32,563 nucleotides of DNA from Verrucomicrobiota bacterium (GTDB lineage: Bacteria > Verrucomicrobiota > Verrucomicrobiia > Chthoniobacterales > Chthoniobacteraceae), in the NCBI GenBank assembly GCA_009885995.1, contig VFJQ01000143.1:1-32563 (forward strand), written 5' to 3'. The notes below the pieces were generated by a model that saw only the letters and a list, made by a program, of their open reading frames with translations, searched no databases and had not been told where the DNA came from. Positions 23,739-31,574 of the stretch are shown here, one piece after another. Position 1 is the first letter of the stretch. Every line of letters starts with the position of its first letter. The position numbers were made by a program, and so were the translations under genes.

Positions 23739-25315
23739 TTCGCGGGGAGCGAGTCGAAGTATTTCTGGATCGCGCCGTGGTAGCCGGGCGGGACTTGCTC
23801 GGCGGCGATGGCTTCGCTGACGCCTTGCTTCACCTGCTTCACGGCCTCCTGGTAATCCTCGGGGCGCGTGCCTTTCGGGCCGAGTTCCTGCGTCTTCCAT
23901 TGGAGCAAAGTCTTGCCGGCGCTGAGCTGCGTGGGGCTGCGCTCCTGCTTGAAGCCGGTCTCGGCCTCGTCGTTCTCCTCGGCTTTGCCGCCCTGGCCCT
24001 GGCCGGGGTTCGGGCCCATGCCGGGGCCGCTGCCGCCGCTGTTCTGGCTGAGCTTTTTGTAGAGCGCTTCGTAGTCGGCCATGCCGTTGCAGTTCTGGCA
24101 TTGGCCGCCGTCGAGCTTTTGCTGGTCGGCGAGTTGCTTGGCCATTTGGAGATTCTTCAGCGCGTCTTCGAGCGACTGCTGGTCTTTCATCGCTTGCGCG
24201 AGTTGTTCGAGTTCCTGCTGGCTGAGCGACATGGATTGCTGCGCAGCCTCCAGCGATTCCTTCGACATCTGGCTGAGCTTCGACATGTCGAGCTGCTCCA
24301 TCGCGCGCTGAAGTGCGGCCTGGAGCTGCGGCGAGGAAGCGGTCTGCTTGAGCCCCTCGCTGAGCTGGTTCATGCGCTGGGCGAGTTGCTCCTGCTGGGC
24401 GCGCTTCTCGGCGCTGTCGGGCATCTCGGCGAGCTTCTGCATCTCGCTCTTGATGCCTTCCATCTCGCGCTTGATCGCGGTCGTTTCGCCTTTCTTGAGA
24501 TCCTCGCGCCACTGCTGGCTCTGCTGCGGATTGGCCTGGCCGAATTTCTGCGCGCCCTGCTCCTGCGCGTCGTTGCGGCGCTGATTCGCAGCTTGGCGCC
24601 ACAACTCGCCGATCTCTTTTTGCTGCTCGCCGAGCCGCCTGAGATTCGCCTCGCGCTCCTGCGGCTTGGCTTCCTTGAAGGTCTTCTCCAGCGCGGCGAG
24701 CGCCTTGTTCACTTTGTCGTTTTCCTTCGCGTCATCCTGCTTGAGCTGCTCGGCGCGGAGGGCGGTGGCTTTCTTCGTCTGCGCGAGTTGCTGCTCCTGC
24801 GTGGTGAGCTTGTCGCGCTGGGCTTGTTTCTTAAATGGATCGAGCTGGGGCAGCCACAGCACGAGCGCGGCGACGAGCGCGGCGCTGAGCAGGATGTCGC
24901 GCGCGGCCCGCTGCCACGCGAAGGGAACGATCTTGCGCGGGTCGAGGGACTCGGCGCGGTGCTCGGCTTGATCGACGACGACGGGACTGAATGGGGCGGA
25001 TGCGACGGATAGGAGCGCGGTGGTGAGGAAGAGATCCTTCGTGGTCGCGCGCTCGTCGATGAGGCGCGCCGTTTCATGGGGCCGTGGCTTTCGCGCAAAA
25101 GCGGTCGCCGCGACGGCAGCGAGCGGCACCGGCAACCAGAGCCACCGCACCACGACATCCGCGGGCAGCAGCGCGAGCAGTCGGGCGGCGAGCAAGGCGA
25201 GGACGGCGACCCCGGCGGCGATGAGCCATCCGTGGTGCAGCGCAGCACCGAGGCGGACGAAGTAGATGCGTCCAGCAGTGCGGTCGATGAGCCGCTGGGT
25301 GCTCGCGGTGTTCAT
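23735..25315 (-). CDS. Membrane-anchored coiled-coil protein with CxxC
   Basis: 526 residues. Hydrophobic segments at about 30-50, 54-73 and 138-156 anchor the N-terminus. Residues about 160-400 form a long, Gln/Glu/Lys/Ala-rich region that is probably coiled coil (QQKEIGELWRQAANQRR, EMQKLAEMPDSAEKRAQQEQ, SLSQQELEQLAQAMKDQQ). C406 and C409 in GGQCQNCNG make a lone CxxC. A Gly-rich segment (GGSGPGMGPNPGQGQGG) follows, then a conserved-looking C-terminus. The build resembles DUF4175-like proteins that often accompany VWA/MoxR clusters, so a link to the distant VWA protein at 2449-5442 is conceivable; this is inference only. The stop overlaps the binding-protein start by ATGA, and raiA lies 41 bp upstream. 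No function is assigned. Confidence 0.78.
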   Translation of the reverse strand: MNTASTQRLIDRTAGRIYFVRLGAALHHGWLIAAGVAVLALLAARLLALLPADVVVRWLWLPVPLAAVAATAFARKPRPHETARLIDERATTKDLFLTTALLSVASAPFSPVVVDQAEHRAESLDPRKIVPFAWQRAARDILLSAALVAALVLWLPQLDPFKKQAQRDKLTTQEQQLAQTKKATALRAEQLKQDDAKENDKVNKALAALEKTFKEAKPQEREANLRRLGEQQKEIGELWRQAANQRRNDAQEQGAQKFGQANPQQSQQWREDLKKGETTAIKREMEGIKSEMQKLAEMPDSAEKRAQQEQLAQRMNQLSEGLKQTASSPQLQAALQRAMEQLDMSKLSQMSKESLEAAQQSMSLSQQELEQLAQAMKDQQSLEDALKNLQMAKQLADQQKLDGGQCQNCNGMADYEALYKKLSQNSGGSGPGMGPNPGQGQGGKAEENDEAETGFKQERSPTQLSAGKTLLQWKTQELGPKGTRPEDYQEAVKQVKQGVSEAIAAEQVPPGYHGAIQKYFDSLPAK

Positions 25316-25356
25316 GGTGCGAGCGTGGACCCCGCGCAGAGGCGGCGCAACGCGGT

Positions 25357-25704
25357 TTAGCGGCCGCGCTTCACCTCTTCGCGGGCGCGGGAGAGCTTGG
25401 TGCGGCGCTTGTCGGTGAGCTTGGTCTTCCGCTTGCGGAGCTGGCGCGCGAGCTTGTCGCCGGCCATGTCGAGCGCGGTGTGGAGCGTCTCGGCGGTCAC
25501 GTCGGCATGGACATCCTTACCACGGACGGCGATGTGCGCCTTCACCCCAAATCGATGCTCGGGCTTGGCCGCCTCGTCGTGGATGAGCACAAGGTGAGCG
25601 GCCATGATGTCGGCGAAGTCCTCAAGCGCGGCGATGACGCCGGCGGCGTGCGAATGGATCGAGGCGCTGAGGTGGATGTGACGCGGGCTGAGGTGCAGTT
25701 GCAT
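25357..25704 (-). CDS. Ribosome hibernation-promoting factor, short HPF/RaiA type
   Basis: A 115-residue S30AE-family protein. It starts MQLHLSPRHIHLSASIHSH and has the beta-alpha-beta-beta-beta-alpha layout with the typical HRFGVKAHIAVRGKDVHADV strands, then ETLHTALDMAGDKLARQLRK, the helix that ends the domain. The basic tail (RKRKTKLTDKRRTKLSRAREEVKRGR) resembles short HPFs; there is no long-HPF dimerisation domain. The family binds the 30S decoding region in resting cells and promotes ribosome dimers or inactive 70S. It heads a minus-strand run of genes that includes an ABC importer and is divergent from the NDK gene. HPF and RaiA/YfiA cannot be separated with certainty from sequence alone. 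Confidence 0.9.
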   Translation of the reverse strand: MQLHLSPRHIHLSASIHSHAAGVIAALEDFADIMAAHLVLIHDEAAKPEHRFGVKAHIAVRGKDVHADVTAETLHTALDMAGDKLARQLRKRKTKLTDKRRTKLSRAREEVKRGR

Positions 25705-25838
25705 GGTTTTTCGTTAGCGGGACGCGGCGTTACGGCAAGCGCGGCGTGCTGGCAAATGTCATTGCGGACAACCTCGCAGCGGGATGGGAAAAATCCGTTG
25801 ACGCTCCGGTCTCGCCGCCCATGCTGCGCGCCCCTTTT
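25705..25838. promoter_or_regulatory. Divergent intergenic region between hpf/raiA and ndk
   Basis: The 134-bp gap must hold promoters for both directions. On the plus strand TTGACG at 25798-25803 is a good -35 match, but no clear -10 follows at the usual distance. On the minus strand TTGCCA followed 17 bp later by TAACGC is a weak pair. Neither is convincing. Confidence 0.3.
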
Positions 25839-27014
25839 ATGGTCGAAGAACTCTCCTATGTGCTCGTCACACCGCACACGCTGCGAAAAAGCCGCACCGG
25901 CGGCATCCTCGCGCGGCTGATTTCGCGCACGGGGCTCGACCTGGTGGCGGCGCGGATATTTGCGCCGGGCAAGGAACTCGTGGAGCGCTACGCAGCGCAG
26001 ATCGTGACCGACGACCCGGACCCGCGCCACCACGCGACGCAGGAACTCATCCGAAAATACGTGCTCGCGAACCTTACGCCGCCGGCGAAGGGATCGAAGC
26101 CGCGGGTGCTGATGCTGGTCTTCAAGGGCGAGCACGCGGTGGCAAAAATCCGCGCGACCGTCGGCCACATCGTCAATGAGCGCACGAGCGGCGAGACGAT
26201 CCGCGACACCTACGGCGACTACGCGGTGGATGCGCACGAAAACGTGACCTACTTCGAGCCCGCCGTGCTGGCGCCGCCGGACGCGGAGAGCGCGGGGCGT
26301 GATCTCAAGCTCTGGGCGGAGTATTCCGACACGGATGGCGGGGTGCTCGATTCCGCAGTTGAGTTTCCGGTCGGCACGAAGGTCGAGAAGACGCTCGTGC
26401 TCATCAAGCCGGACAACTTCCGCTTCGCGAGCGCGCGGCCCGGCGGCGTGATCGATCTTTTCTCGCGCACCGGCCTCTACATTATCGCCTGCAAAGTCCA
26501 CCGCATGACCGTGGCGCAGGCCGAGGAATTCTACGGCCCCGTGCTCGGCGTGCTGCAGGACAAACTGCGCGGCCGCACTGGCGAGACCGTGCGCAAGCTC
26601 GTTGAGAAGGAATTTCACATGCACATCTCACCCGAGGTCGAGACGCAGCTCGGCGAGTTGCTCGGGCCGGTCGTCGGACGCGACAATTGGGAGCAGATCG
26701 TGTCGTTCATGAGCGGGCTGAAGCCGAGCGACTGCCCGGCCGACAGGCGCCACGAACCCGGCAGCGAGAAATGCATCGCTCTTTGCTACCAAGGCGTCGA
26801 TGCCGTGCGAAAGATCCGCGAAGTCCTCGGCCCGACCGACCCGAGCAAAGCGCCGCACGGGACGATCCGCCGCGAATTCGGCTCGACCATCATGGTCAAC
26901 GCCGCGCACGCCAGCGACGCGCCGGAGAATGCCGAACGCGAGATGGGCATCGTCCAGATCGCCGAGAACAATCTCAAGCCGCTCATCGCGAGCTGGTATT
27001 CCGCGAAAAAGTAA
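25839..27014 (+). CDS. ndk: Tandem nucleoside-diphosphate kinase; first domain lacks the catalytic histidine
   Basis: Two NDK domains in one chain of 391 residues from the ATG at 25839, chosen because the first domain begins there (MVEELSYVLVTPHT); an ATG at 25821 and a GTG at 25746 are alternatives. The second domain (about 182-391) has all key parts: TLVLIKPDN (K190), the GTIRREFG loop (341-348) and NAAHASDAPENAERE with the phosphorylated His at 357. The first domain (1-170) keeps the fold pattern (GGILARLISRTGLDLVAARI, TSGETIRDTYGD) but has TPHT for KPD and NVTYFEP where N-x-x-H-G-S-D is expected, so Tyr138 replaces the His. NDK transfers the gamma phosphate between nucleotides via phosphohistidine. 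Both domains also carry extra residues compared with single-domain NDKs of about 140-150 residues. Confidence 0.9.
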   Translation: MVEELSYVLVTPHTLRKSRTGGILARLISRTGLDLVAARIFAPGKELVERYAAQIVTDDPDPRHHATQELIRKYVLANLTPPAKGSKPRVLMLVFKGEHAVAKIRATVGHIVNERTSGETIRDTYGDYAVDAHENVTYFEPAVLAPPDAESAGRDLKLWAEYSDTDGGVLDSAVEFPVGTKVEKTLVLIKPDNFRFASARPGGVIDLFSRTGLYIIACKVHRMTVAQAEEFYGPVLGVLQDKLRGRTGETVRKLVEKEFHMHISPEVETQLGELLGPVVGRDNWEQIVSFMSGLKPSDCPADRRHEPGSEKCIALCYQGVDAVRKIREVLGPTDPSKAPHGTIRREFGSTIMVNAAHASDAPENAEREMGIVQIAENNLKPLIASWYSAKK

Positions 27015-27075
27015 CGAGACAACCCGCCCCTTTCACACAACTCTGCCGACCCTAAAACTGAACCAAACCACGCCC

Positions 27076-28236
27076 ATGCTTGCAGAAAGAGCCACCATCC
27101 TCACCCCGTCCCTCACGCTTTCCATCGATAGCAAAGCCAAGGCGATGAAAGCCGAAGGCATCGATGTTTGCAGCTTCGGCGCCGGCGAGCCCGACTTCGA
27201 CACGCCCGAGCACATCAAGCTGGCCGCGCAGGCCGCGATCGAGCAGGGCTTCACCAAATACACGCCATCGAGCGGCATCCCTGAACTGCGCGAAGCGATC
27301 GCGGCAAAGTTCAAGGCTGACAACCAGCTCGATTACAAGTCTTCGCAGATCATCGTGAGCAATGGCGCAAAGCACTCCTGCTACAACGCCATCCTCGCCA
27401 CCGTGCAGCCGGGCGATGAAGTCCTCATCCCCTCGCCCTACTGGCTCTCGTATCCCGAGATGGTGCGCCTCGCAGGCGGCGATCCCGTCTTCGTCCAGAC
27501 CCGGGAAGAAAACGGCTGGAAGATGACGCCGGACGATTTCCAGGACGCGATGACGCCGCGCACGAAGATGGTGATCATCAACTCGCCAGGCAACCCTACC
27601 GGCGCGGTCTATTCGCGCGAAGAGTTGCAGGCGCTCGTCGAAGTCGCCGGAACCGAGGACATCCTCATCCTCAGCGACGAAATCTACGAGAAGCTCACCT
27701 ACGACGGCGTGGAGCACGTGAGCACCGCGTCGCTTTCACCCGAGGCCTACAATCTCACGATCACCGTGAACGGCTTCTCGAAAGCCTACTCGATGACCGG
27801 CTGGCGCCTCGGCTACCTCGCCGCGCCCGAGCCGATCGCGAAGGCGATCGATGCGATCCAGAGCCACTCGACCTCGAACCCGTGCAGCTTCGCACAGAAG
27901 GGCGGCCTCGCGGCGCTGAAAGGCGACCAGTCGTGCATCGAGGACATGCGCGCGGAGTTCGACATGCGCCGGCAATACATGGTCGGCCGCCTCAAAGGCA
28001 TCGACCGCGTCAGCGTCGTCGCGCCGCAGGGTGCCTTCTACGTGCTGGCGAACATCGGCATGCTCGGGCTCAGCTCGAACAACTTCGCCGACCGCCTGCT
28101 GAGCAAGCACCACGTCGCCGTCGTCCCGGGCGTCGCCTTCGGGAATGACGCGACCGTGCGCTTCAGCTACGCGACGAGTCTCGACATCATCAAGAAGGGC
28201 CTCGACCGGTTCGAGGAGTTCTGCCGGACGCTGTAA
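27076..28236 (+). CDS. Aspartate-type aminotransferase (PLP, class I)
   Basis: 386 residues, standard length for the prokaryotic Ib/gamma aspartate aminotransferases. The N-terminus has SFGAGEPDFDTPEHIK and KYTPSSGIPELREAI. PLP-binding residues seen are SNGAKHS (95-101), Y123, N173 in NSPGNPTG, D201 and Y204 in LSDEIYEK, and the Schiff-base lysine K236 in NGFSKAYSMTGWRLGY, with R244 for phosphate binding. A C-terminal arginine in VRFSYA would bind the substrate alpha-carboxylate. The enzyme exchanges amino groups between aspartate and 2-oxoglutarate; some relatives also use prephenate. I take the ATG at 27076; an upstream open frame to 26800 overlaps ndk. The gap from ndk is 61 bp, so co-transcription is likely. 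A strong terminator follows. Confidence 0.93.
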   Translation: MLAERATILTPSLTLSIDSKAKAMKAEGIDVCSFGAGEPDFDTPEHIKLAAQAAIEQGFTKYTPSSGIPELREAIAAKFKADNQLDYKSSQIIVSNGAKHSCYNAILATVQPGDEVLIPSPYWLSYPEMVRLAGGDPVFVQTREENGWKMTPDDFQDAMTPRTKMVIINSPGNPTGAVYSREELQALVEVAGTEDILILSDEIYEKLTYDGVEHVSTASLSPEAYNLTITVNGFSKAYSMTGWRLGYLAAPEPIAKAIDAIQSHSTSNPCSFAQKGGLAALKGDQSCIEDMRAEFDMRRQYMVGRLKGIDRVSVVAPQGAFYVLANIGMLGLSSNNFADRLLSKHHVAVVPGVAFGNDATVRFSYATSLDIIKKGLDRFEEFCRTL

Positions 28237-28253
28237 GACAGCTCCGCTCTTTC

Positions 28254-28293
28254 AAAACGCGCCGCTGGAGTTCGCTCCGCGGCGCGTTTTTTT
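28254..28293. terminator. Bidirectional rho-independent terminator
   Basis: AAAACGCGCCGC at 28254-28265 pairs with GCGGCGCG plus the T-run at 28279-28293. The inner GGAG-TTCG-CTCC extends the stem with one bulged T and a UUCG loop. Seven T follow on the plus strand; on the minus strand the four A at 28254-28257 give a short U-run. It lies between the convergent aminotransferase and propeller genes and serves both. Confidence 0.92.
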
Positions 28294-28300
28294 GTGGGCG

Positions 28301-29605
28301 CTACTTCCCGACGCAGTAGAGCGCCGTGGCGGTGCGGACGAAGAGCTGGCCTTCGCTGATCGCGATCGCGGAGCGCGCGGGGTCGGCGTTCGGGAATTGG
28401 AACGTCGAGAGCACCTTGAACTCGCTCGGGCCGGCGTCGCAGATCACGAGCGTGCCTTTCTCGCTGATCGTATAGACCTTCCCATCGGCGACGGTCGGCG
28501 AGCTGCGGATGACTTCCTTGTGGCCGAGCGGGCCTTGCCAGAGCTTCGCGCCGTTCTTCGCCGAGAGGCAGGTGAGGATCTGCTTGTCGCCGTTGAGGAG
28601 AAAGAATCGACCGTCGTGATAGGCGGGCGTGCAGACATCGGGCGTCTGCTTTTCGTCGAAGGTCCACGCGACGCCGGTCTTCGTGATGTCGCCGGTCAGG
28701 TCGGTGCGGAAGGCGATGGCGAGTTCCTGTTTCGGCCCACAGATGAGGGCGACGCGGCCATCGGTGACGGCGCTGGCGACGAGGCGCTTGAAGCCGCCGC
28801 TGTCGCGATTGATGCCGTAGCCACGCCAGAGTTCCTTGCCGGTCGCAGCGTCGTGGCTGGTCAGGCAATCGCCGCCCGCGAGGAGAAGCTGCGTCTTGCC
28901 GCCGGCCTCGAGCGGGATCGGCGTGGCGTAGGTCTCCATGCTTTCGAGCGTCGCGGTGCTCGTGCGGAGTTGCTTCCACAGCGTCTTCCCATTGGCCGGG
29001 TCGATGCACAGGATGTAGCTCTCGCGGTCGCCACCGTGGCCGGCGAGACCGGGATAATCTTCGGGCGCGGGCGAGCGCTGGAGCACCGGGACGTAGAGCT
29101 TGCCGCCGTGGAGCAGCGGCGAGCTGCCGTAGATCCAGTTGATGGAAAACTTGCCGTAATCAGCGCCGAGATTGCGCGCCCAGAGCTGGTTGCCCTGTAG
29201 GTCGAACGCCGCGAAATCGCCCGTGCCGAAGAGCGCATACACCGCCTTGCCGTCGGTGATCGGCGAAGGGCTGGCCATGTTGCCTTTGCCCTTGTCGATG
29301 TTGCCGCCAGCGACGGTTTTGTTCCAGCGCACCTTGCCGTCTTTGCGCTCGATGCAGAGGAGGTGCAGGTCCTTGTTCTCGTCGGGCGTGGTGACGAAGA
29401 TCGCGTCGCCCCAGACCGCCGGTGTCGCGCCGCTGAAGCCGGTGAGCGGCGTCTGCCACTTGATGTTCGCGTCGGTGATCGCCGCTGGCAGGCCCTTCTC
29501 GGGCGAAGTGCCGTTGAAGGCCGGGCCGCGCCATTGGCCCCAGTTTTCCGCGTGCGCTGCGGCGGCGAGGACGAGGAGGGAGAGAAGACGGGAGGTCGTG
29601 TGCAT
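28301..29605 (-). CDS. Secreted PQQ-like beta-propeller protein
   Basis: 434 residues with a signal peptide ending near residue 19 (LLSLLVLAAAAHA). The mature protein begins ENWGQWRGPAFNGTSPEKGL, the W-x-x-x-R-G-P opening common in planctomycete and verrucomicrobial propellers. Blade repeats of the PQQ/BamB type follow: LHLLCIERKDGKVRWNKTV, ILCIDPANGKTLWKQLRTS, LTSHDAATGKELWRGYGI, LTCLSAKNGAKLWQGPLG, each with the A-x-x-G-x-x-x-W motif. Despite the name, no residues for binding PQQ are evident, and it may be a scaffold or binding protein in the periplasm. It is the third gene of a minus-strand operon, 45 bp after a paralogous propeller gene. The function is not established. Confidence 0.88.
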   Translation of the reverse strand: MHTTSRLLSLLVLAAAAHAENWGQWRGPAFNGTSPEKGLPAAITDANIKWQTPLTGFSGATPAVWGDAIFVTTPDENKDLHLLCIERKDGKVRWNKTVAGGNIDKGKGNMASPSPITDGKAVYALFGTGDFAAFDLQGNQLWARNLGADYGKFSINWIYGSSPLLHGGKLYVPVLQRSPAPEDYPGLAGHGGDRESYILCIDPANGKTLWKQLRTSTATLESMETYATPIPLEAGGKTQLLLAGGDCLTSHDAATGKELWRGYGINRDSGGFKRLVASAVTDGRVALICGPKQELAIAFRTDLTGDITKTGVAWTFDEKQTPDVCTPAYHDGRFFLLNGDKQILTCLSAKNGAKLWQGPLGHKEVIRSSPTVADGKVYTISEKGTLVICDAGPSEFKVLSTFQFPNADPARSAIAISEGQLFVRTATALYCVGK

Positions 29606-29650
29606 GGTGTGAGTCTGAGCGGAAATCCGGGGCGAGGGGAAGGCTTAGGG

Positions 29651-30847
29651 CTACTTCAGTTCGAAGCACGCGAGGTCGCCCGCGTTGTTCTTCACGAAGA
29701 GCCGCCCGTCGCTGAGCGTGGGCTGCACCCAGCAGCGTTTGTCGAGCACGTGCGAGCGCAGCAGCGGCTTGAACTCATTCGTGATCGCAGGCGCGATGAC
29801 CAGTTCGCCCTTCTCGGTGAGCACTACGAGCTTGTCGTCGGCCAGCACGAGCGAGCCGCCTTTCACCGTCTTCTCCTCCCAGCGCTTCGTGCCGCTGGCG
29901 AGATCGAGGCACACGAGGTTGCCGCCGCCGGTGTTGCCGTCGATGCCGAAGATCGCGTTGCGACGAACGACGGGCGTGTTGATGTGCGCGCGCAGCGAGC
30001 GATTGCGCCACGTCTGCGTGATGCCGCCCGCGCCGACCTCGAAGAGCCCGATCCCCGTGCCATAGCCGCTCGACGCGACGATCAAATTCCCCACGACGAG
30101 CGGCGTCGCGGCGTTGATGTCGTAGTCGGTCTTCCACTCGGTGCGCCACAGCTCCTGCCCGTTCTTCACGTCGAGGCCGACGAGCGAGCGGGCCTTGAAA
30201 ACCACGACGGTGCGCTTCTTCACGATCTCTGCGACGACGGGCGTGGCGTAGCCCGCTTCATCGCTGCCGCTCTTCCACACGAGCGCGCCGGTGAGCTTGT
30301 TGAGCGCGACTGTCGAGCCGGTCGGCCCGCCGGGTTCGACGATGAGCAGTTCGCCGTCGATGGTCGGCGAACCCGAGTAGCCCCAGCCCGGTTTCTTCCC
30401 ACCGAAGTCGCGCACGAGATTCTTCTGCCACCTCACCTTCCCACTGTCCGCCGCGAGGCAGAAAAGCTCGCCCGCCTGCCCGATCGCATACACGCGGTCG
30501 CCGTCGATCGTCGGCGTCGCGCGCGGCCCGCCCTCGAAGAGATTCGGGTCGAGCGCCTGCGGGTAGCTGTGCTGCCAGAGCGGCTTGCCGGTGGCCGCAT
30601 CGAGGCAGAAGACCGTGTCTGTTTTCTTGTCTGCATTGCCCGCGGTGAAGATGCGCGCGCCATCAACGGTAACCGAGCATGTGCCGGTGCCGACCTTCGT
30701 TTTCCAAAGCTCACGCGGCTGGGCGAGCGTGAGCGGCAACTTCTCCGGCACGATGCCATCCTGCGTCGGGCCGCGGTAGTGGAGCCAGCTCGCCGAGGCG
30801 GGCAGCGCCGCGATGAGCGCGGCTGCGAGGACGGGACGCAGCCTCAC
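29651..30847 (-). CDS. Second secreted PQQ-like beta-propeller protein
   Basis: 398 residues from a GTG at 30847, which overlaps the DUF4870 stop as GTGA; no in-frame ATG fits the signal peptide. Residues 1-19 (RLRPVLAAALIAALPASA) form a signal peptide. The mature start SWLHYRGPTQDGIVPEKLPL parallels that of the neighbouring propeller, and blades such as VFCLDAATGKPLWQHSY, LFCLAADSGKVRWQKNLV, VALNKLTGALVWKSGSD, LVGLDVKNGQELWRTEW and VCLDLASGTKRWEEKTV give about seven or eight W motifs. The two adjacent propellers are probably paralogues that diverged long ago; their similarity is in pattern more than in residues. The same caution about function applies. Confidence 0.88.
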   Translation of the reverse strand: MRLRPVLAAALIAALPASASWLHYRGPTQDGIVPEKLPLTLAQPRELWKTKVGTGTCSVTVDGARIFTAGNADKKTDTVFCLDAATGKPLWQHSYPQALDPNLFEGGPRATPTIDGDRVYAIGQAGELFCLAADSGKVRWQKNLVRDFGGKKPGWGYSGSPTIDGELLIVEPGGPTGSTVALNKLTGALVWKSGSDEAGYATPVVAEIVKKRTVVVFKARSLVGLDVKNGQELWRTEWKTDYDINAATPLVVGNLIVASSGYGTGIGLFEVGAGGITQTWRNRSLRAHINTPVVRRNAIFGIDGNTGGGNLVCLDLASGTKRWEEKTVKGGSLVLADDKLVVLTEKGELVIAPAITNEFKPLLRSHVLDKRCWVQPTLSDGRLFVKNNAGDLACFELK

Positions 30848-31416
30848 TTGATGAGCCGGAAGTTCAGCGGATAGCGATACGCAACGCCTTCCTGAGCCTT
30901 GATCCCACCGATGATCCCGAGCACCAGCGCCACGACCGCGATCGGGTAGATCAGGATCGCGCCGATACACGTGACGAAACACACGACGCAGACGGCGAGG
31001 ACGCAGAGATGGAAGTTGAGCACCTCCTTGCCCTGATCGTTGAGGAACGGCGACGAGTCCTTCTTGATCAGCCAGATGATGAGCGGAATGAGCAGGCTCC
31101 CACCCGGCACGCCTAGGTAGGCGCTGAAGCCGCCGAGCGCCCCGCCGAGGTGCAGGATCATTCCCCACAGCCGCTCGTCCGCACTCGGGCTCGGCGTGAA
31201 AGATGGCGTGGGCAGGAAGCCGCAGTTGAACGTCGGGGTCGTGCCTGCAGGCGCCGCGGGCTCGGGCGGCGGTGGTGGCGGTGCGCTCGCTGCGGGATCC
31301 GGCGGCGGCACTCCCGGTGGTAGCGGTGGAGCGGCAGGGGGCGTCGGAGGAACGAAAGGAGTGGATGGCGGGACCGGTTCCGGTCCGCCCGGAACCGAAG
31401 GATCAGGCGGTTGCAT
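30844..31416 (-). CDS. DUF4870 membrane protein with proline-rich N-terminus
   Basis: 190 residues from the ATG at 31416 (MQPPDPSVPGGPEP); upstream in-frame codons to 31563 encode Arg-rich sequence of no resemblance. Residues 1-62 are mostly Pro, Ala and Gly. Residues 79-190 match DUF4870 (Tic20-like): DERLWGMILHLGGALGGFS, PLIIWLIKKDSSPFLNDQGKE, VLNFHLCVLAVCVVCF, then two further hydrophobic helices and YPLNFRLIK. The domain has about four short membrane helices. The family role is unknown; weak resemblance to a chloroplast import component is only historical. It begins the operon with the two propellers and is divergent from the GYF_2 gene, which also has a proline-rich segment and a membrane helix. 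Confidence 0.85.
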   Translation of the reverse strand: MQPPDPSVPGGPEPVPPSTPFVPPTPPAAPPLPPGVPPPDPAASAPPPPPPEPAAPAGTTPTFNCGFLPTPSFTPSPSADERLWGMILHLGGALGGFSAYLGVPGGSLLIPLIIWLIKKDSSPFLNDQGKEVLNFHLCVLAVCVVCFVTCIGAILIYPIAVVALVLGIIGGIKAQEGVAYRYPLNFRLIK

Positions 31417-31574
31417 ACGAGGCCTGCTTTTGGCCACTGCTCGCCCGACTGGCAACCGCGAACTGGATGAATTCCCGCCGCGCGTTCGACATCGCGCCGC
31501 ACCCGGATACGCTGCGCGCCCGCTTTTCCGCTCACATCGGGAGCGCCGCGGGATTAACACCACAGCTTCGAACC
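31417..31574. promoter_or_regulatory. Divergent intergenic region between DUF4870 and GYF_2 genes
   Basis: 158 bp between two divergent start codons. No good -35/-10 pair was found by eye on either strand; TTGCCA on the minus strand is the best -35 and lacks a partner. No operator-like palindrome stands out. Its role as a shared promoter region follows only from the arrangement. Confidence 0.3.

Noticed and set aside
22739..24602. Long minus-strand frame joining the binding protein with upstream sequence
   Set aside because: The part upstream of 23738 is an off-frame reading of the coiled-coil gene, with Arg/Gln-rich nonsense; the ATGA overlap marks the true start.
25746..25838. GTG at 25746 as the start of the tandem NDK
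   Set aside because: The extra 31 residues do not resemble NDK and overlap the divergent promoter region; NDK similarity begins at the ATG at 25839.
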